DNA from: Christensenella sp. UBA7102
GTDB lineage: Bacteria > Bacillota > Clostridia > Christensenellales > UBA1750
Direction: 5' to 3'
NCBI GenBank assembly: GCA_002492415.1
Contig: DKYK01000005.1
Location: 1-25,490, forward strand
Length of the DNA: 25,490 bases
The notes beneath the pieces are model-generated. The model did no database searches. It had not been told where the DNA came from and worked only from the letters and a program-made list of their open reading frames with translations. Shown piece by piece: positions 1 through 7,694 of the stretch (its first letter is position 1; each line of letters opens with the position of its first letter). Both the position numbers and the translations under genes were made by a program.

Positions 1-190
1 GGTCAATTCTAGTAATTGACCGCCGTGAGGCCGGGTGCTTAGGTGAAAGGCACATTTGAAATGCAAGCTGAATAATCAGCCAGAAAGGCAATGATGAAAT
101 GCCTAGCATGAAATGATTTTGAAGAAAGCCCCCAACTTGTTTACAATATATCATGGCCGTGAAAATACGTCAATAAAGAAAATGTAAAAT
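1..190. other. Possible 3' part of a structured RNA (hairpin chain), unidentified
   Basis: No gene is visible here. The first 105 bases contain consecutive short inverted repeats: a perfect 8-bp stem GGTCAATT/AATTGACC (1-21), GCC-GTGA-GGC with a GNRA-type loop (22-31), GTGCTT/AGGCAC (35-53, one wobble), GCTGA/TCAGC (67-80) and AGGCA/TGCCT (87-105). No T-run follows the first stem, so it is not a plain terminator. The sequence begins at the window edge and may be cut. I checked it by eye against T-box, SAM, cobalamin, c-di-GMP, SRP, tmRNA, RNase P and group II intron hallmarks and recognised none. Short stems in AT-rich DNA can occur by chance, so this is only a candidate; strand is undetermined. 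Confidence 0.3.
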
Positions 191-285
191 TCAATAAAAT
201 ATAAGAAGAGGATTGCAGAATAACAAGGGGCACAGCCAATGTAAGGTTAAGAATGTATTTTTTGATAAAAGTGGAGAACTATGCC

Positions 286-314
286 TTGCATATGGATACA
301 GTTCGTGATATAGT
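286..314 (+). promoter_or_regulatory. Candidate promoter for the zinc-ribbon gene
   Basis: A TATAGT -10 element at 309-314 lies 17 bases after a weak -35 element TTGCAT at 286-291. It is about 135 bases upstream of the zinc-ribbon start codon, leaving a purine-rich leader. Apart from this element and the hairpins near the left edge, I see nothing else in the gene-free stretch 1-448, which is clearly more AT-rich than the genes. Confidence 0.4.
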
Positions 315-448
315 GGGTGGCGAAAAAACGTGGTTGCGGCAGCAGAGGTGGGTTTTGACGAAAAAAAGATGTTTTTTTTCGCGCAGACGCACAGCAGGCT
401 GCATAAGCTGAAAGACAGGAAAGAGCAAACAAAGCTGGAGGGAAGTCT

Positions 449-871
449 ATGGGTTATATCAAATGCCCGCGCTGCGAGTTGAACTATATGCCGGATACCG
501 AGCGCTATTGTCAGGTCTGCAAGCGCGAGATGCGCGGCGAGGACGAGCATGAGGAGTTGGAACTCTGCTCTGCCTGCGGCGAACATCCGGTGGTACCCGG
601 CGAAGAGCTGTGCCAGGCGTGCCTGAAGGAAATGCGCCAGCAGGAGGGCGTCGTGACGGACGTCGAAGAGGATGTCGTGGTGCCTGAGGATTCCGACGTG
701 ACGGCGTTGGATGCGACCAGCGAACTGGAGGAGATCGATTTGGACGTTGACGAGGATATCCCCTCCTCGGAATACAGCGAGATCCACAAGGAGCTGGGCG
801 GCATGGAGGACGAGGATGAGGACGAAAAAGAGGAAGAGATTGAAGAGGACGAGGAAGGGGACGGCCGGTAA
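449..871 (+). CDS. Acidic protein with two zinc-ribbon motifs, function unknown
   Basis: A 140-residue protein. Two cysteine clusters are visible: C6-x2-C9 with C21-x2-C24, and C40-x2-C43 with C55-x2-C58. Each looks like a small zinc ribbon. From about residue 65 the chain is extremely rich in Glu and Asp, ending in nearly unbroken acidic runs, so the C-terminal half is probably disordered. Start ATG 449 is supported by GGAGGGA at 437-443. The stop is followed 18 bases later by the phosphoesterase start, so the two are probably co-transcribed. I do not recognise a named family. Zinc-ribbon plus acidic-tail proteins often bind other proteins or nucleic acid, but nothing here shows which, and no function is assigned. 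Confidence 0.85.
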   Translation: MGYIKCPRCELNYMPDTERYCQVCKREMRGEDEHEELELCSACGEHPVVPGEELCQACLKEMRQQEGVVTDVEEDVVVPEDSDVTALDATSELEEIDLDVDEDIPSSEYSEIHKELGGMEDEDEDEKEEEIEEDEEGDGR

Positions 872-889
872 TCAAAGGAGCCTGTGACC

Positions 890-1588
890 ATGCGCATATA
901 CGCAATCGGCGATTTACACCTGCCGGGCGCGCAGAGCAAGCCGATGGATGTCTTTGGCGCGCATTGGGAGGGGCATTTTGAAAAGATAGAGCAGGACTGG
1001 CGCAGCCGCGTGCAGCCCGAGGACACCGTACTGCTGCCCGGCGATTTGAGCTGGGCCATGACGCTGGAGGAAGCCGCTCCCGATTTGATGCGCATTTGCG
1101 CGCTGCCGGGGAAAAAGCTGCTGCTGCGTGGCAACCATGATTATTGGTGGTCTTCGCTGACGCGGGTGCGGAGTTTGTTGCCCGAAGGCAACTGGGCGCT
1201 GCAAAACGATGCCCGCGCGCTGGAGGCCGCGGTCGTCTGCGGTACGCGTGGCTGGAATGTCGTCAGCGATGCGTCCACGGACGCGCAAAACCTCAAGATC
1301 TATCGCCGCGAATTGATGCGGCTGGAGTTCTCACTCAAGGACGCAGCAGCAAAGTCGCAGGGTCGTCCCATCGTGTGCATGCTCCACTTTCCTCCCTTTG
1401 GAGAGAAGAAAGAGGACAGCGGTTTTACGCGGCTGCTGGAAGAGTACGGTGTGCACACCTGCGTCTACGGTCATCTGCACGGTGAGGGTATACGCGCGGC
1501 TTTCGAGGGCGAGCGCGGAGGCGTGCGTTACAAACTGGTATCCTGCGACAGTTTGGGATTCCGGCTGCATGAAGTAGCTGAAATATAA
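890..1588 (+). CDS. Calcineurin-like metallophosphoesterase (predicted phosphohydrolase)
   Basis: A 232-residue cytoplasmic protein with the full metallophosphoesterase motif set: D8-x-H10 (GDLHL), G51-D52, G81-NHD (N82, H83, D84), a His in HFPPF near residue 175 and GHLH near 204. These residues bind a two-metal centre in the calcineurin-like fold. The opening GDLHL together with SWAM and GNHDYWW resembles the uncharacterised COG1768 phosphohydrolase group (recall, not searched). The substrate is unknown. An upstream GTG at 884 is also in frame, but AAAGGAG at 874-880 sits only 3 bases before it and 9 bases before ATG 890, so 890 is preferred. It follows the zinc-ribbon gene closely and is followed by a terminator, suggesting a two-gene unit. 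Confidence 0.93.
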   Translation: MRIYAIGDLHLPGAQSKPMDVFGAHWEGHFEKIEQDWRSRVQPEDTVLLPGDLSWAMTLEEAAPDLMRICALPGKKLLLRGNHDYWWSSLTRVRSLLPEGNWALQNDARALEAAVVCGTRGWNVVSDASTDAQNLKIYRRELMRLEFSLKDAAAKSQGRPIVCMLHFPPFGEKKEDSGFTRLLEEYGVHTCVYGHLHGEGIRAAFEGERGGVRYKLVSCDSLGFRLHEVAEI

Positions 1589-1624
1589 TACTTTTCATAA
1601 AAACGAACACATTTTTGCCAGAAT

Positions 1625-1657
1625 AGCTGAGATAAACCGCTCAGCTGTTCTTTTTTT
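1625..1657 (+). terminator. Rho-independent terminator after the phosphoesterase
   Basis: A 7-bp perfect stem AGCTGAG (1625-1631) / CTCAGCT (1640-1646) with an 8-base loop is followed by GTTC and seven T (1651-1657). It separates the zinc-ribbon/phosphoesterase unit from the dcw cluster. Confidence 0.85.
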
Positions 1658-1719
1658 GTCAAAAAAAGCTGCAAAAAATTTGTGCAACTTTTCGTAGGAA
1701 GGCAGGAAAACGCATCTGA

Positions 1720-1808
1720 GTGGAGAATATATAGTGTCAAGTGGCACGTTGTGGCAAGACGTGGCAAGCCTGCCCTCGATTGTGGGGCGAGATCAACCCA
1801 AAAGTGGA
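1720..1808 (+). promoter_or_regulatory. GTGG box array upstream of mraZ, probable MraZ operator
   Basis: GTGG occurs at 1720, 1741, 1751, 1761, 1782 and 1804. The three central copies (1741-1770) are tandem 10-base units, GTGGCACGTT, GTGGCAAGAC and GTGGCAAGCC. The outer copies are spaced 21, 21 and 22 bases, about two helical turns. MraZ is known in other bacteria to bind direct repeats of about TGGG/GTGG at 10-base intervals upstream of its own gene and repress the dcw operon. A -10-like TATAGT lies at 1730-1735, with no good -35, so the core boxes would lie over the transcription start. The repeats are seen; binding by this MraZ is inferred. Confidence 0.7.
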
Positions 1809-1822
1809 AGGAGGGAGACGCC

Positions 1823-2218
1823 GTGGCGGACAGGTACTCGGGCTATTATGAGCACAGCCTCGATCCAAAGGGGCGCATCACCATTCCCTCCAAGTTCCGC
1901 GATCAGCTGGGCAAGACCGTGGCCATGATGCGCGGGAAGGGCGGCTGCATTGAGCTGTACTCCCTCACCGAATGGAACGCCGTGTACGAAAAGTTTGAAA
2001 AGATAGATGAGGACGACGAAGTTGCCTACAATCGGATGCGCAAGCTGCTTGCCACATCCGTTGACGACAACGAAATGGACAAGCAGGGCAGGCTTCTGAT
2101 GCCCACAACCATGCGCCAATTTGCAAAGCTGGAAAAAGACGTCATCATTTCCGGTGCGGGTCGCCATGTGGAGGTCTGGAACCGGGAGGATTTCTTCCGC
2201 TTTATCGAGGAGAGCTAA
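1823..2218 (+). CDS. mraZ: Transcriptional regulator MraZ
   Basis: A 131-residue AbrB-like DNA-binding protein and first gene of the dcw cluster. The N-terminal motif YYEHSLDPKGRITIPSKFR and the second-half repeat of it (DKQGRLLMPTTMRQFA) are the paired swapped-hairpin modules of MraZ. Family members assemble as ring oligomers and bind repeated boxes upstream of mraZ. The open frame extends upstream to 1682, but homology begins right after GTG 1823, which has a strong GGAAGGAGGG site (1806-1814) about 8 bases before it. The upstream extension also runs through the GTGG boxes, so 1823 is chosen. The length is slightly short of the usual 140-150. It abuts rsmH with the stop codon directly next to the rsmH ATG, implying translational coupling. 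Confidence 0.96.
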   Translation: MADRYSGYYEHSLDPKGRITIPSKFRDQLGKTVAMMRGKGGCIELYSLTEWNAVYEKFEKIDEDDEVAYNRMRKLLATSVDDNEMDKQGRLLMPTTMRQFAKLEKDVIISGAGRHVEVWNREDFFRFIEES

Positions 2219-3157
2219 ATGGAGTTCAAACATATTCCCGTGATGTTGGAGGAGTGCATGGATCTGCTGAACCTTGCACAGCGTCCATCGGGTGTGTTTG
2301 TCGACGGCACTTTGGGCGGCGGCGGACATACTGAGCAGATGCTTCGGCGTACCACGGGCCGGGTCATCGGGATCGACCGCGACTGGGATGCGCTGCGCGC
2401 TGCCGGTGCGCGGCTTTCGCCCTTTGGAGAGCGCTTTGTTCCACTTCATGGAAATTATGCAAACATAAAGACGCTTTTACGGCAAGCGGGTTTGGACGGC
2501 ATGGACGGCATGCTGATGGATCTGGGGGTGTCCTCCTATCAACTGGATAATCCAGAGCGCGGATTTTCCTTCCACAGCGAAGCGCCGCTGGATATGCGCA
2601 TGGATCAAACGGCAGAGTTGACTGCGGAAATCGTGCTCAATACCTATCCGGAAAAAGAGCTTGCACGCATCATCTCGCAGTATGGCGAAGAGAAGTGGGC
2701 AGTGCGCATCGCAAAGTTCATTGTGGCGGCGCGTCCGCTGCACACGACCATGGATCTGGTGCGCGTCATCGACGCGGCGGTGCCCGCAGCGGAGCGGCGC
2801 AAGGTCTCGCACCCGGCACGCAGAACCTTTCAGGCCATTCGCATTGAAGTGAATTCCGAACTGTCGCTGCTGGAACCCGCGCTGCGCGACGCGGTGGACT
2901 GTCTCACGCCCGGCGGAAGACTGGTGGTCATCACCTTTCACTCCCTGGAGGACCGCATCGTCAAGCAAACCTTCCAGAGTCTGCAGAACCCCTGCACCTG
3001 TCCGCCCAAGGCGCCAGTGTGCATCTGCGGCAAAAAGCCGCTGGGGAGAGCAGTGACGCGCAGGCCTGTATTGCCCACACAGGAGGAATGTGAACAAAAC
3101 CTGCGCTCGCATTCTGCAAAGGTCAGGGCCTTTGAAAAGAAGACGAGCGAGCCATAG
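2219..3157 (+). CDS. rsmH: 16S rRNA m4C1402 N4-methyltransferase RsmH (MraW)
   Basis: A 312-residue S-adenosylmethionine-dependent methyltransferase. RsmH methylates N4 of C1402 in the ribosomal P site. The N-terminal FKHIPVMLEE motif, the SAM-binding motif FVDGTLGGGGHTE (about residues 29-41), the acidic GIDRD strand end, the DLGVSSYQLD motif and the late TFHSLEDRIVK motif are all diagnostic and intact. Length matches the family. Start ATG 2219 immediately follows the mraZ stop, and the end of mraZ supplies a GAGGAGAG ribosome site. The region near residue 265 holds a short Cys cluster (CTCPPKAPVCICG), which is common in Gram-positive RsmH. It is followed by a 57-base gap before the ftsL-like gene. 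Confidence 0.98.
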   Translation: MEFKHIPVMLEECMDLLNLAQRPSGVFVDGTLGGGGHTEQMLRRTTGRVIGIDRDWDALRAAGARLSPFGERFVPLHGNYANIKTLLRQAGLDGMDGMLMDLGVSSYQLDNPERGFSFHSEAPLDMRMDQTAELTAEIVLNTYPEKELARIISQYGEEKWAVRIAKFIVAARPLHTTMDLVRVIDAAVPAAERRKVSHPARRTFQAIRIEVNSELSLLEPALRDAVDCLTPGGRLVVITFHSLEDRIVKQTFQSLQNPCTCPPKAPVCICGKKPLGRAVTRRPVLPTQEECEQNLRSHSAKVRAFEKKTSEP

Positions 3158-3214
3158 CAATGGCTTGCTGCAACAAAAGAGATCAGTATTCGTTTGAGAA
3201 GGGAGGACATTGCG

Positions 3215-3904
3215 ATGCCGGTGTACAAGCGCGACCCCAATTTGGATGCCGATTATTATGTCAGCAGTGCGACCGTGCGGCGCAGTGTCCGCAGAGAACC
3301 GGAACCTGAAACGCGGCGCGTACCGAACAATCGGGAGGAGTTCCGCTCTCTGCGCAGCAGTCCGCAGACGCAGCGCAGGCCGGTGCAGCGTCGGGGAGAA
3401 CCGCTGCGCGATACCCGTACCCGCCAGGAGAGGCGCAGAGCAGAGCCGGCGCGCGCCTATTACGCGCCTGAACCGGAGACGCAGCGTCTCACCCGTGCGC
3501 AGGTCAATCACCGCACGGTGCAGCAGCACGCGTGGCAGCGCGTCGAGCAGGAGCGCCTTCGCCGCGAAACGGAAGCCCGTAGAGCCGCTGAAGAGGCCGC
3601 CGAGCAGCGGCGCCGCCGCCAGCAGCGCGTGCACGCGCTGTTTGCGTTGGCCGCCATCCTGATGGTGCTGGTGGTTGCGGGAGGAATTTACTCGCTGCTG
3701 ACGCGCTATGTGCGCATTGAGCAGATGACGGTGGAACAGAGACAGCTGCAGGCGCAGATTGACGACCAGCAGAAGCGCCTGGAGGAGCTGCAGGTGGAGA
3801 TCAACCGGCAGAGCAACATCAGCAACGTGCAGGACTATGCACGCGATAACTTGAATATGGATTATGCACAGAAGGAAAATACCCGCGTCGTACAGCTGCC
3901 ATAA
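3215..3904 (+). CDS. ftsL: FtsL/DivIC-like cell division protein with long Arg-rich N-terminus
   Basis: A 229-residue bitopic membrane protein in the position always held by ftsL. Residues 1 to about 137 form a low-complexity cytoplasmic region very rich in Arg, Glu and Gln. One transmembrane helix follows (about 139-165, starting VHALFALAAILM), then an extracellular coiled coil (about 168-205, EQRQLQAQIDDQQKRLEEL) and a short tail with ARDNLNMDYAQ, typical of the FtsL/DivIC septum-initiator family. FtsL bridges DivIB/FtsQ to the FtsW-PBP synthase. Typical FtsL is about 90-120 residues, so the cytoplasmic part is unusually long. ATG 3215 has AAGGGAGG at 3199-3206 with 8-base spacing; an upstream ATG at 3194 has no such site. 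The family call rests on synteny and topology because FtsL sequences diverge strongly. Confidence 0.85.
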   Translation: MPVYKRDPNLDADYYVSSATVRRSVRREPEPETRRVPNNREEFRSLRSSPQTQRRPVQRRGEPLRDTRTRQERRRAEPARAYYAPEPETQRLTRAQVNHRTVQQHAWQRVEQERLRRETEARRAAEEAAEQRRRRQQRVHALFALAAILMVLVVAGGIYSLLTRYVRIEQMTVEQRQLQAQIDDQQKRLEELQVEINRQSNISNVQDYARDNLNMDYAQKENTRVVQLP

Positions 3905-3982
3905 GACAGCGCGGCGCGGCAGTCTTCGCCCATCACAGATATAGAAAGAGGTGCGAGCATTTCGTCGAAAGGAGATACGCCC

Positions 3983-6127
3983 ATGCCCAATAACGCCCCG
4001 TCCGACAAGACAAAGAACCGCATTGGCTGGCTCTTTTGTCTTGTTGTTGTTTGCTTTGCGGTAATGGTGGGCAGGCTCTTCTATATCCAGATCATTGATG
4101 GAGCCAATCTGCAGAACCGAGCGCTGTCCCAGTGGACGCGCTCCTTTACCGTGACGGCAAAGCGCGGCCAGATCGTTGATGCCAACGGCAAGGTGCTGGC
4201 GCAGTCTGCCAGCGCCGTGACCATATCCGCCAGCCCCGGCGAAGTGGTGGGTAAGGAGACGGAAGATGCCGAGGACAAGGCAGAGCGCATCCGCACCACT
4301 GCACAAAAGCTGGCGGAAGTGCTGGAGATGGATGTTCAGCAGGTCTATGACAAGATCACGGACACCTCAAAGAGCAGCGTGCGCCTGGCGCGGCAGGTGA
4401 AGCTCGAGGTGGGAGACGCCATTCGTGCAGCCAATTTGAAGGGGATATCGGTGACTGAGGACACGGTGCGCGCTTACCCGATGGGGGACTTTCTGACGCA
4501 GGTGATCGGCTTTTGCACGGTGTCGGGCGAGGGACAGGAGGGCCTGGAAAAGAGCCTGGATAAGTACCTGAGCGGCACGGACGGCCGCATCGTATCGGAA
4601 ATAGACGCCCGCAACCGCAAGATGGAGACGGGCGAGGAGGAATATATCGAGCCAGAGGACGGCTATACGATCCGGCTGACGGTGGATTATGTGATTCAGG
4701 CCATCATGGAAAAGGTGTGCCAGCAGGCGCTGGAGGACAATGGCGCAAAGGCGGTGCAGGCCGTGATGATGAATGTAAAGACCGGCGAGATCCTGGGCAT
4801 GGTAAACGTGCCGGATTTTGATCTGAACGCCCCGCCGCGCGAAGATTTGACGGAGCTTGCCAGCCTGATGCGCAACCGCTGCGTGCAGGACGCCTACGAG
4901 CCGGGATCTACCTTCAAGATCCTTACCACGGCGCTGGCGCTGGAAAACGGTGTGACCGACTTGGACGACACCTTTTACTGCAAAGGCTATGAGATCGTGG
5001 ACGGCGATAAGATCAGCTGCTGGCGCAGCGGCAATCCGCACGGCTCGCAGACACTGGCCGACGCGGTGTGCAACTCCTGCAACCCGGTGTTCATCAACCT
5101 TGCGCTGCGCATGGGCATTGATACCTTTTATGACGGCCTGCATTCCTTCGGCATCGGCCAGGAAGTGCCCGTCGACCTGCCCGGGGCATCTTCTGGGCAG
5201 ATGATCGCGTATAAATACGTCAAGAACGTAGACATCGCGCGCGTGGGCTTTGGACAGAGCGTGTCGGTTACGCCCGTGCAGCTGCTGACCGCCTGCGCGG
5301 CTGCGGTCAATGGCGGCGAACTGCTTACGCCCCACATCGTCAAGGAAATCCTTACGACCGATGGTGAAGTGGTGGAGAGCTACGATAAGCAGGTGCGCGG
5401 CAATCCCATATCGGAGGAAACCTCCGCAATCGTCCGGCAGCTGCTGGAAAACGCGGTAGAGAACGGCGGCGGGCGCAATGCCTATATCCCGGGCTATCGC
5501 GTGGGCGGCAAGACTGGCACCGCGCAGAAATACATCAACGGCAAGGTGTCCAGCGACGTGCATATTTGCTCTTTCTTGGGATTTGCCCCCATGGACGATC
5601 CTGAGATCGGGCTGCTGCTCATCGTGGATGAGCCCAGCGTGCGGCCCGACTATGGCTCCACCGTCGCCGCGCCCTTTGCACGGCAGGTTCTGGAGGAAAC
5701 CCTCAAGTACATGGGTGTGGAGCCCGAGTACGAGGAGGGCGAGGAGGCGCTGGTGGGCAGCACCGCCACAGTGCCCAATGTGTCGGGCTACTCGGTGGAG
5801 GAAGCCAGCAGCGCGATGAGTGGAGCAGGACTTCGCGTGATGGTGGATGGCATCGGAGACACCATTGCCGATCAGCTGCCGGCGGCGGGAGCACAGGTGC
5901 CCGAGGGCTCGCTGGTGGTGCTGTACACCGAATATGTAGAGCCGCAGGACGACGGCATGGTGGATGTCCCCGATCTGACGGGCATGAGCATGGTGCCCGC
6001 GAACCGCGCGCTGCGCAACGTGGGCCTTGTGATGAAGATCAGCGGCAGCGGCGTGTGCGTGGAGCAGAGCCCCAAAGCGGGCGAGCGCGTGGCAGCCGGC
6101 ACGGAAGTGCGCGTTAAATTTGGCTGA
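3983..6127 (+). CDS. ftsI: Septal class B penicillin-binding protein with two PASTA domains (FtsI/SpoVD/PbpB type)
   Basis: A 714-residue peptidoglycan transpeptidase. There is a short cytoplasmic tail, one membrane anchor (about residues 14-35), a PBP dimerisation domain beginning with the RG motif (TAKRGQIVDANG), the transpeptidase domain and two C-terminal PASTA repeats starting near residues 597 and 662. Catalytic motifs are intact: S309-T-F-K312 (SxxK), S365-C-N367 (SxN) and K510-T-G. It crosslinks septal peptidoglycan together with FtsW. Bacillus has two related copies, vegetative PbpB and sporulation SpoVD; the sequence alone does not say which role applies. AAAGGAG precedes ATG 3983 with good spacing. 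The final codons run close to the next gene. Confidence 0.96.
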   Translation: MPNNAPSDKTKNRIGWLFCLVVVCFAVMVGRLFYIQIIDGANLQNRALSQWTRSFTVTAKRGQIVDANGKVLAQSASAVTISASPGEVVGKETEDAEDKAERIRTTAQKLAEVLEMDVQQVYDKITDTSKSSVRLARQVKLEVGDAIRAANLKGISVTEDTVRAYPMGDFLTQVIGFCTVSGEGQEGLEKSLDKYLSGTDGRIVSEIDARNRKMETGEEEYIEPEDGYTIRLTVDYVIQAIMEKVCQQALEDNGAKAVQAVMMNVKTGEILGMVNVPDFDLNAPPREDLTELASLMRNRCVQDAYEPGSTFKILTTALALENGVTDLDDTFYCKGYEIVDGDKISCWRSGNPHGSQTLADAVCNSCNPVFINLALRMGIDTFYDGLHSFGIGQEVPVDLPGASSGQMIAYKYVKNVDIARVGFGQSVSVTPVQLLTACAAAVNGGELLTPHIVKEILTTDGEVVESYDKQVRGNPISEETSAIVRQLLENAVENGGGRNAYIPGYRVGGKTGTAQKYINGKVSSDVHICSFLGFAPMDDPEIGLLLIVDEPSVRPDYGSTVAAPFARQVLEETLKYMGVEPEYEEGEEALVGSTATVPNVSGYSVEEASSAMSGAGLRVMVDGIGDTIADQLPAAGAQVPEGSLVVLYTEYVEPQDDGMVDVPDLTGMSMVPANRALRNVGLVMKISGSGVCVEQSPKAGERVAAGTEVRVKFG

Positions 6128-6194
6128 GTATTCCGGCACGGCGGGCAGCCTTCCCAAGGCCCGCAAAACCATGATAAAAAGGAGCGGATCCAGT

Positions 6195-7646
6195 TTGAAA
6201 CTGACAGAGCTTGCCAATAGCCTTCCCATCTCGGCGCAGGTGTTCGGCCAGGCCGAGGTCACGGGCCTGACCTGCGACTCAAGAAAGGTCTCGGCGGGAG
6301 ATCTGTATTTCTGTTTGCCCGGCTTGCGCGTGGACGGACACAGCTTTGCCCAGCAGGCGGCAGACCAGGGCGCCAGTGCGCTCGTTGTGGAGCGCAGATT
6401 GCCGGTAGAACTGCCGCAGGTGCTGGTCGAGGATGCCAGAGCCGCCATGAGCTACATGGCGCAGTGCTTTTACGGCTATCCGGCGCGCGGCATGCGTGGC
6501 GTGGGCATTACGGGTACAAAGGGCAAGACTACGACCTCCTTCCTTGTGCGCGAGATTGCGCGGCATGCGGGCTATAAAGTGGGATTGATGGGCACGGTGT
6601 GCACCTTTATAGGCGATAAAGAGGAACCCGCCAGCCTGACCACGCCCGACCCCATCGACGTGCAGGCGATGCTGGCCAGAATGCGCGACGCCGGCTGCAA
6701 CTTTTATGTCATGGAGGTCTCGGCGCACGCGTTGGACCTGCGTAAATTGGTCGGAATGAAGTTTGACCAAGGCGTATTTACCAATTTTTCGCAGGATCAC
6801 CTGGATTATTTTGGCACGATGGAGACCTATCGCAAGGCCAAGGAGAAGTTCTTCACCCCCTTCTACATTGAGCATGCGGTGATCAACGCGGACGACGAAG
6901 CCGCGCCGCATATGCTGGGAAAGGTGGAGACTACGACCTTCGGCGTAGCCAAGCCCGCGGATGCCTACGCAAATGACATCGAGATTCATGAAAGTGGTGT
7001 CAGCTTTGTGCTCAGCTGGCAGGACGTCAAGCTGTCGCTGCATCTGCACATTTCAGGCATATTTAATGTGTACAATTCCATGGCCGCGGCTGTCGCGTGT
7101 CTGGAGATGGGAATGGCGCCGGAGAAAGTCAAGGAGGGCCTGGAGGCAGTGACAGTGGTGCCCGGGCGCATTGAGCCTCTGCCCACGCACACGCCCTACC
7201 GTGTGATTCTGGACTATGCGCACAGCCCCGCGTCGCTGGAAAGCATACTCAAGACCATCCGCGAGTTCACGCGCGGCAGGTTGATCTGCCTGTTTGGCTG
7301 CGGCGGGGGTAGAGATAAGGAAAAGCGTCCCATCATGGGGGAGATCAGCGGACGGTTGGCGGACTTCTCCATTCTGACCAGCGATAACCCGCGGCTGGAG
7401 CAGCCCATGGACATACTCGACGCCATTGAAAAGGGAATTAAACCCACCGGCGCGCCCTATGTGGTGATCGAAAACCGGCGAGAAGCCATTCGGTACGCGA
7501 TGCAGATGGGGCAGCCGGGCGACGTGATCGTGCTGGCGGGCAAGGGTCATGAGACGTATCAGGACATCGGAGGACAAAAGCTGCCCTTTGATGAGAAGGT
7601 TGTGGTGCGCGAGCTGCTGCGCGAGATGGGTGGTTCGCCCGAGTGA
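6195..7646 (+). CDS. murE: UDP-MurNAc-tripeptide ligase MurE, meso-DAP type, TTG start
   Basis: A 483-residue cytoplasmic Mur ligase. It adds the third residue to UDP-MurNAc-L-Ala-D-Glu using ATP. Visible motifs are CDSRKVSAGDLYFCLPG for the nucleotide-sugar domain, the ATP loop G107-TKGKTT, YRKAKEKFF containing the lysine usually carbamylated, and D397-N-P-R400. DNPR marks enzymes that add meso-diaminopimelate rather than lysine. The open frame reaches back to 6120, overlapping ftsI, but an AAAAAGGAG site (6176-6184) sits 10 bases before TTG 6195, where the protein begins with the typical KLTELA. An ATG at 6171 is the alternative but lacks a good site. The start is therefore fairly, not fully, certain. 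Confidence 0.94.
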   Translation: MKLTELANSLPISAQVFGQAEVTGLTCDSRKVSAGDLYFCLPGLRVDGHSFAQQAADQGASALVVERRLPVELPQVLVEDARAAMSYMAQCFYGYPARGMRGVGITGTKGKTTTSFLVREIARHAGYKVGLMGTVCTFIGDKEEPASLTTPDPIDVQAMLARMRDAGCNFYVMEVSAHALDLRKLVGMKFDQGVFTNFSQDHLDYFGTMETYRKAKEKFFTPFYIEHAVINADDEAAPHMLGKVETTTFGVAKPADAYANDIEIHESGVSFVLSWQDVKLSLHLHISGIFNVYNSMAAAVACLEMGMAPEKVKEGLEAVTVVPGRIEPLPTHTPYRVILDYAHSPASLESILKTIREFTRGRLICLFGCGGGRDKEKRPIMGEISGRLADFSILTSDNPRLEQPMDILDAIEKGIKPTGAPYVVIENRREAIRYAMQMGQPGDVIVLAGKGHETYQDIGGQKLPFDEKVVVRELLREMGGSPE

Positions 7647-7694
7647 GTGCGGCCCCGTTTTGGATAAAAAACAGATACAAAGGATGATTTACCT

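Noticed and set aside
191..787. A 198-codon minus-strand frame over the left intergenic region
   Set aside because: It overlaps the zinc-ribbon gene, which has ordered cysteines and a good ribosome site, and its own product has no recognisable feature.
1741..1770. Three 10-base repeats as a CRISPR or satellite array
   Set aside because: Units are too short and have no spacers; position and GTGG core fit MraZ boxes far better.
1682..1822. N-terminal extension of MraZ
   Set aside because: The extra 47 codons lie over the promoter-like element and operator repeats, show no MraZ similarity, and the ribosome site points to GTG 1823.
2477..4306. A 609-codon open frame on the minus strand
   Set aside because: It is antisense to rsmH, ftsL and ftsI, all of which have clear family motifs. 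Its translation is His/Arg/Leu-rich with no domain, as expected for a mirror frame of GC-rich genes.
4367..6448. A 693-codon open frame on the minus strand
   Set aside because: Antisense to ftsI and the start of murE; low-complexity His-rich translation and no ribosome site recognised.
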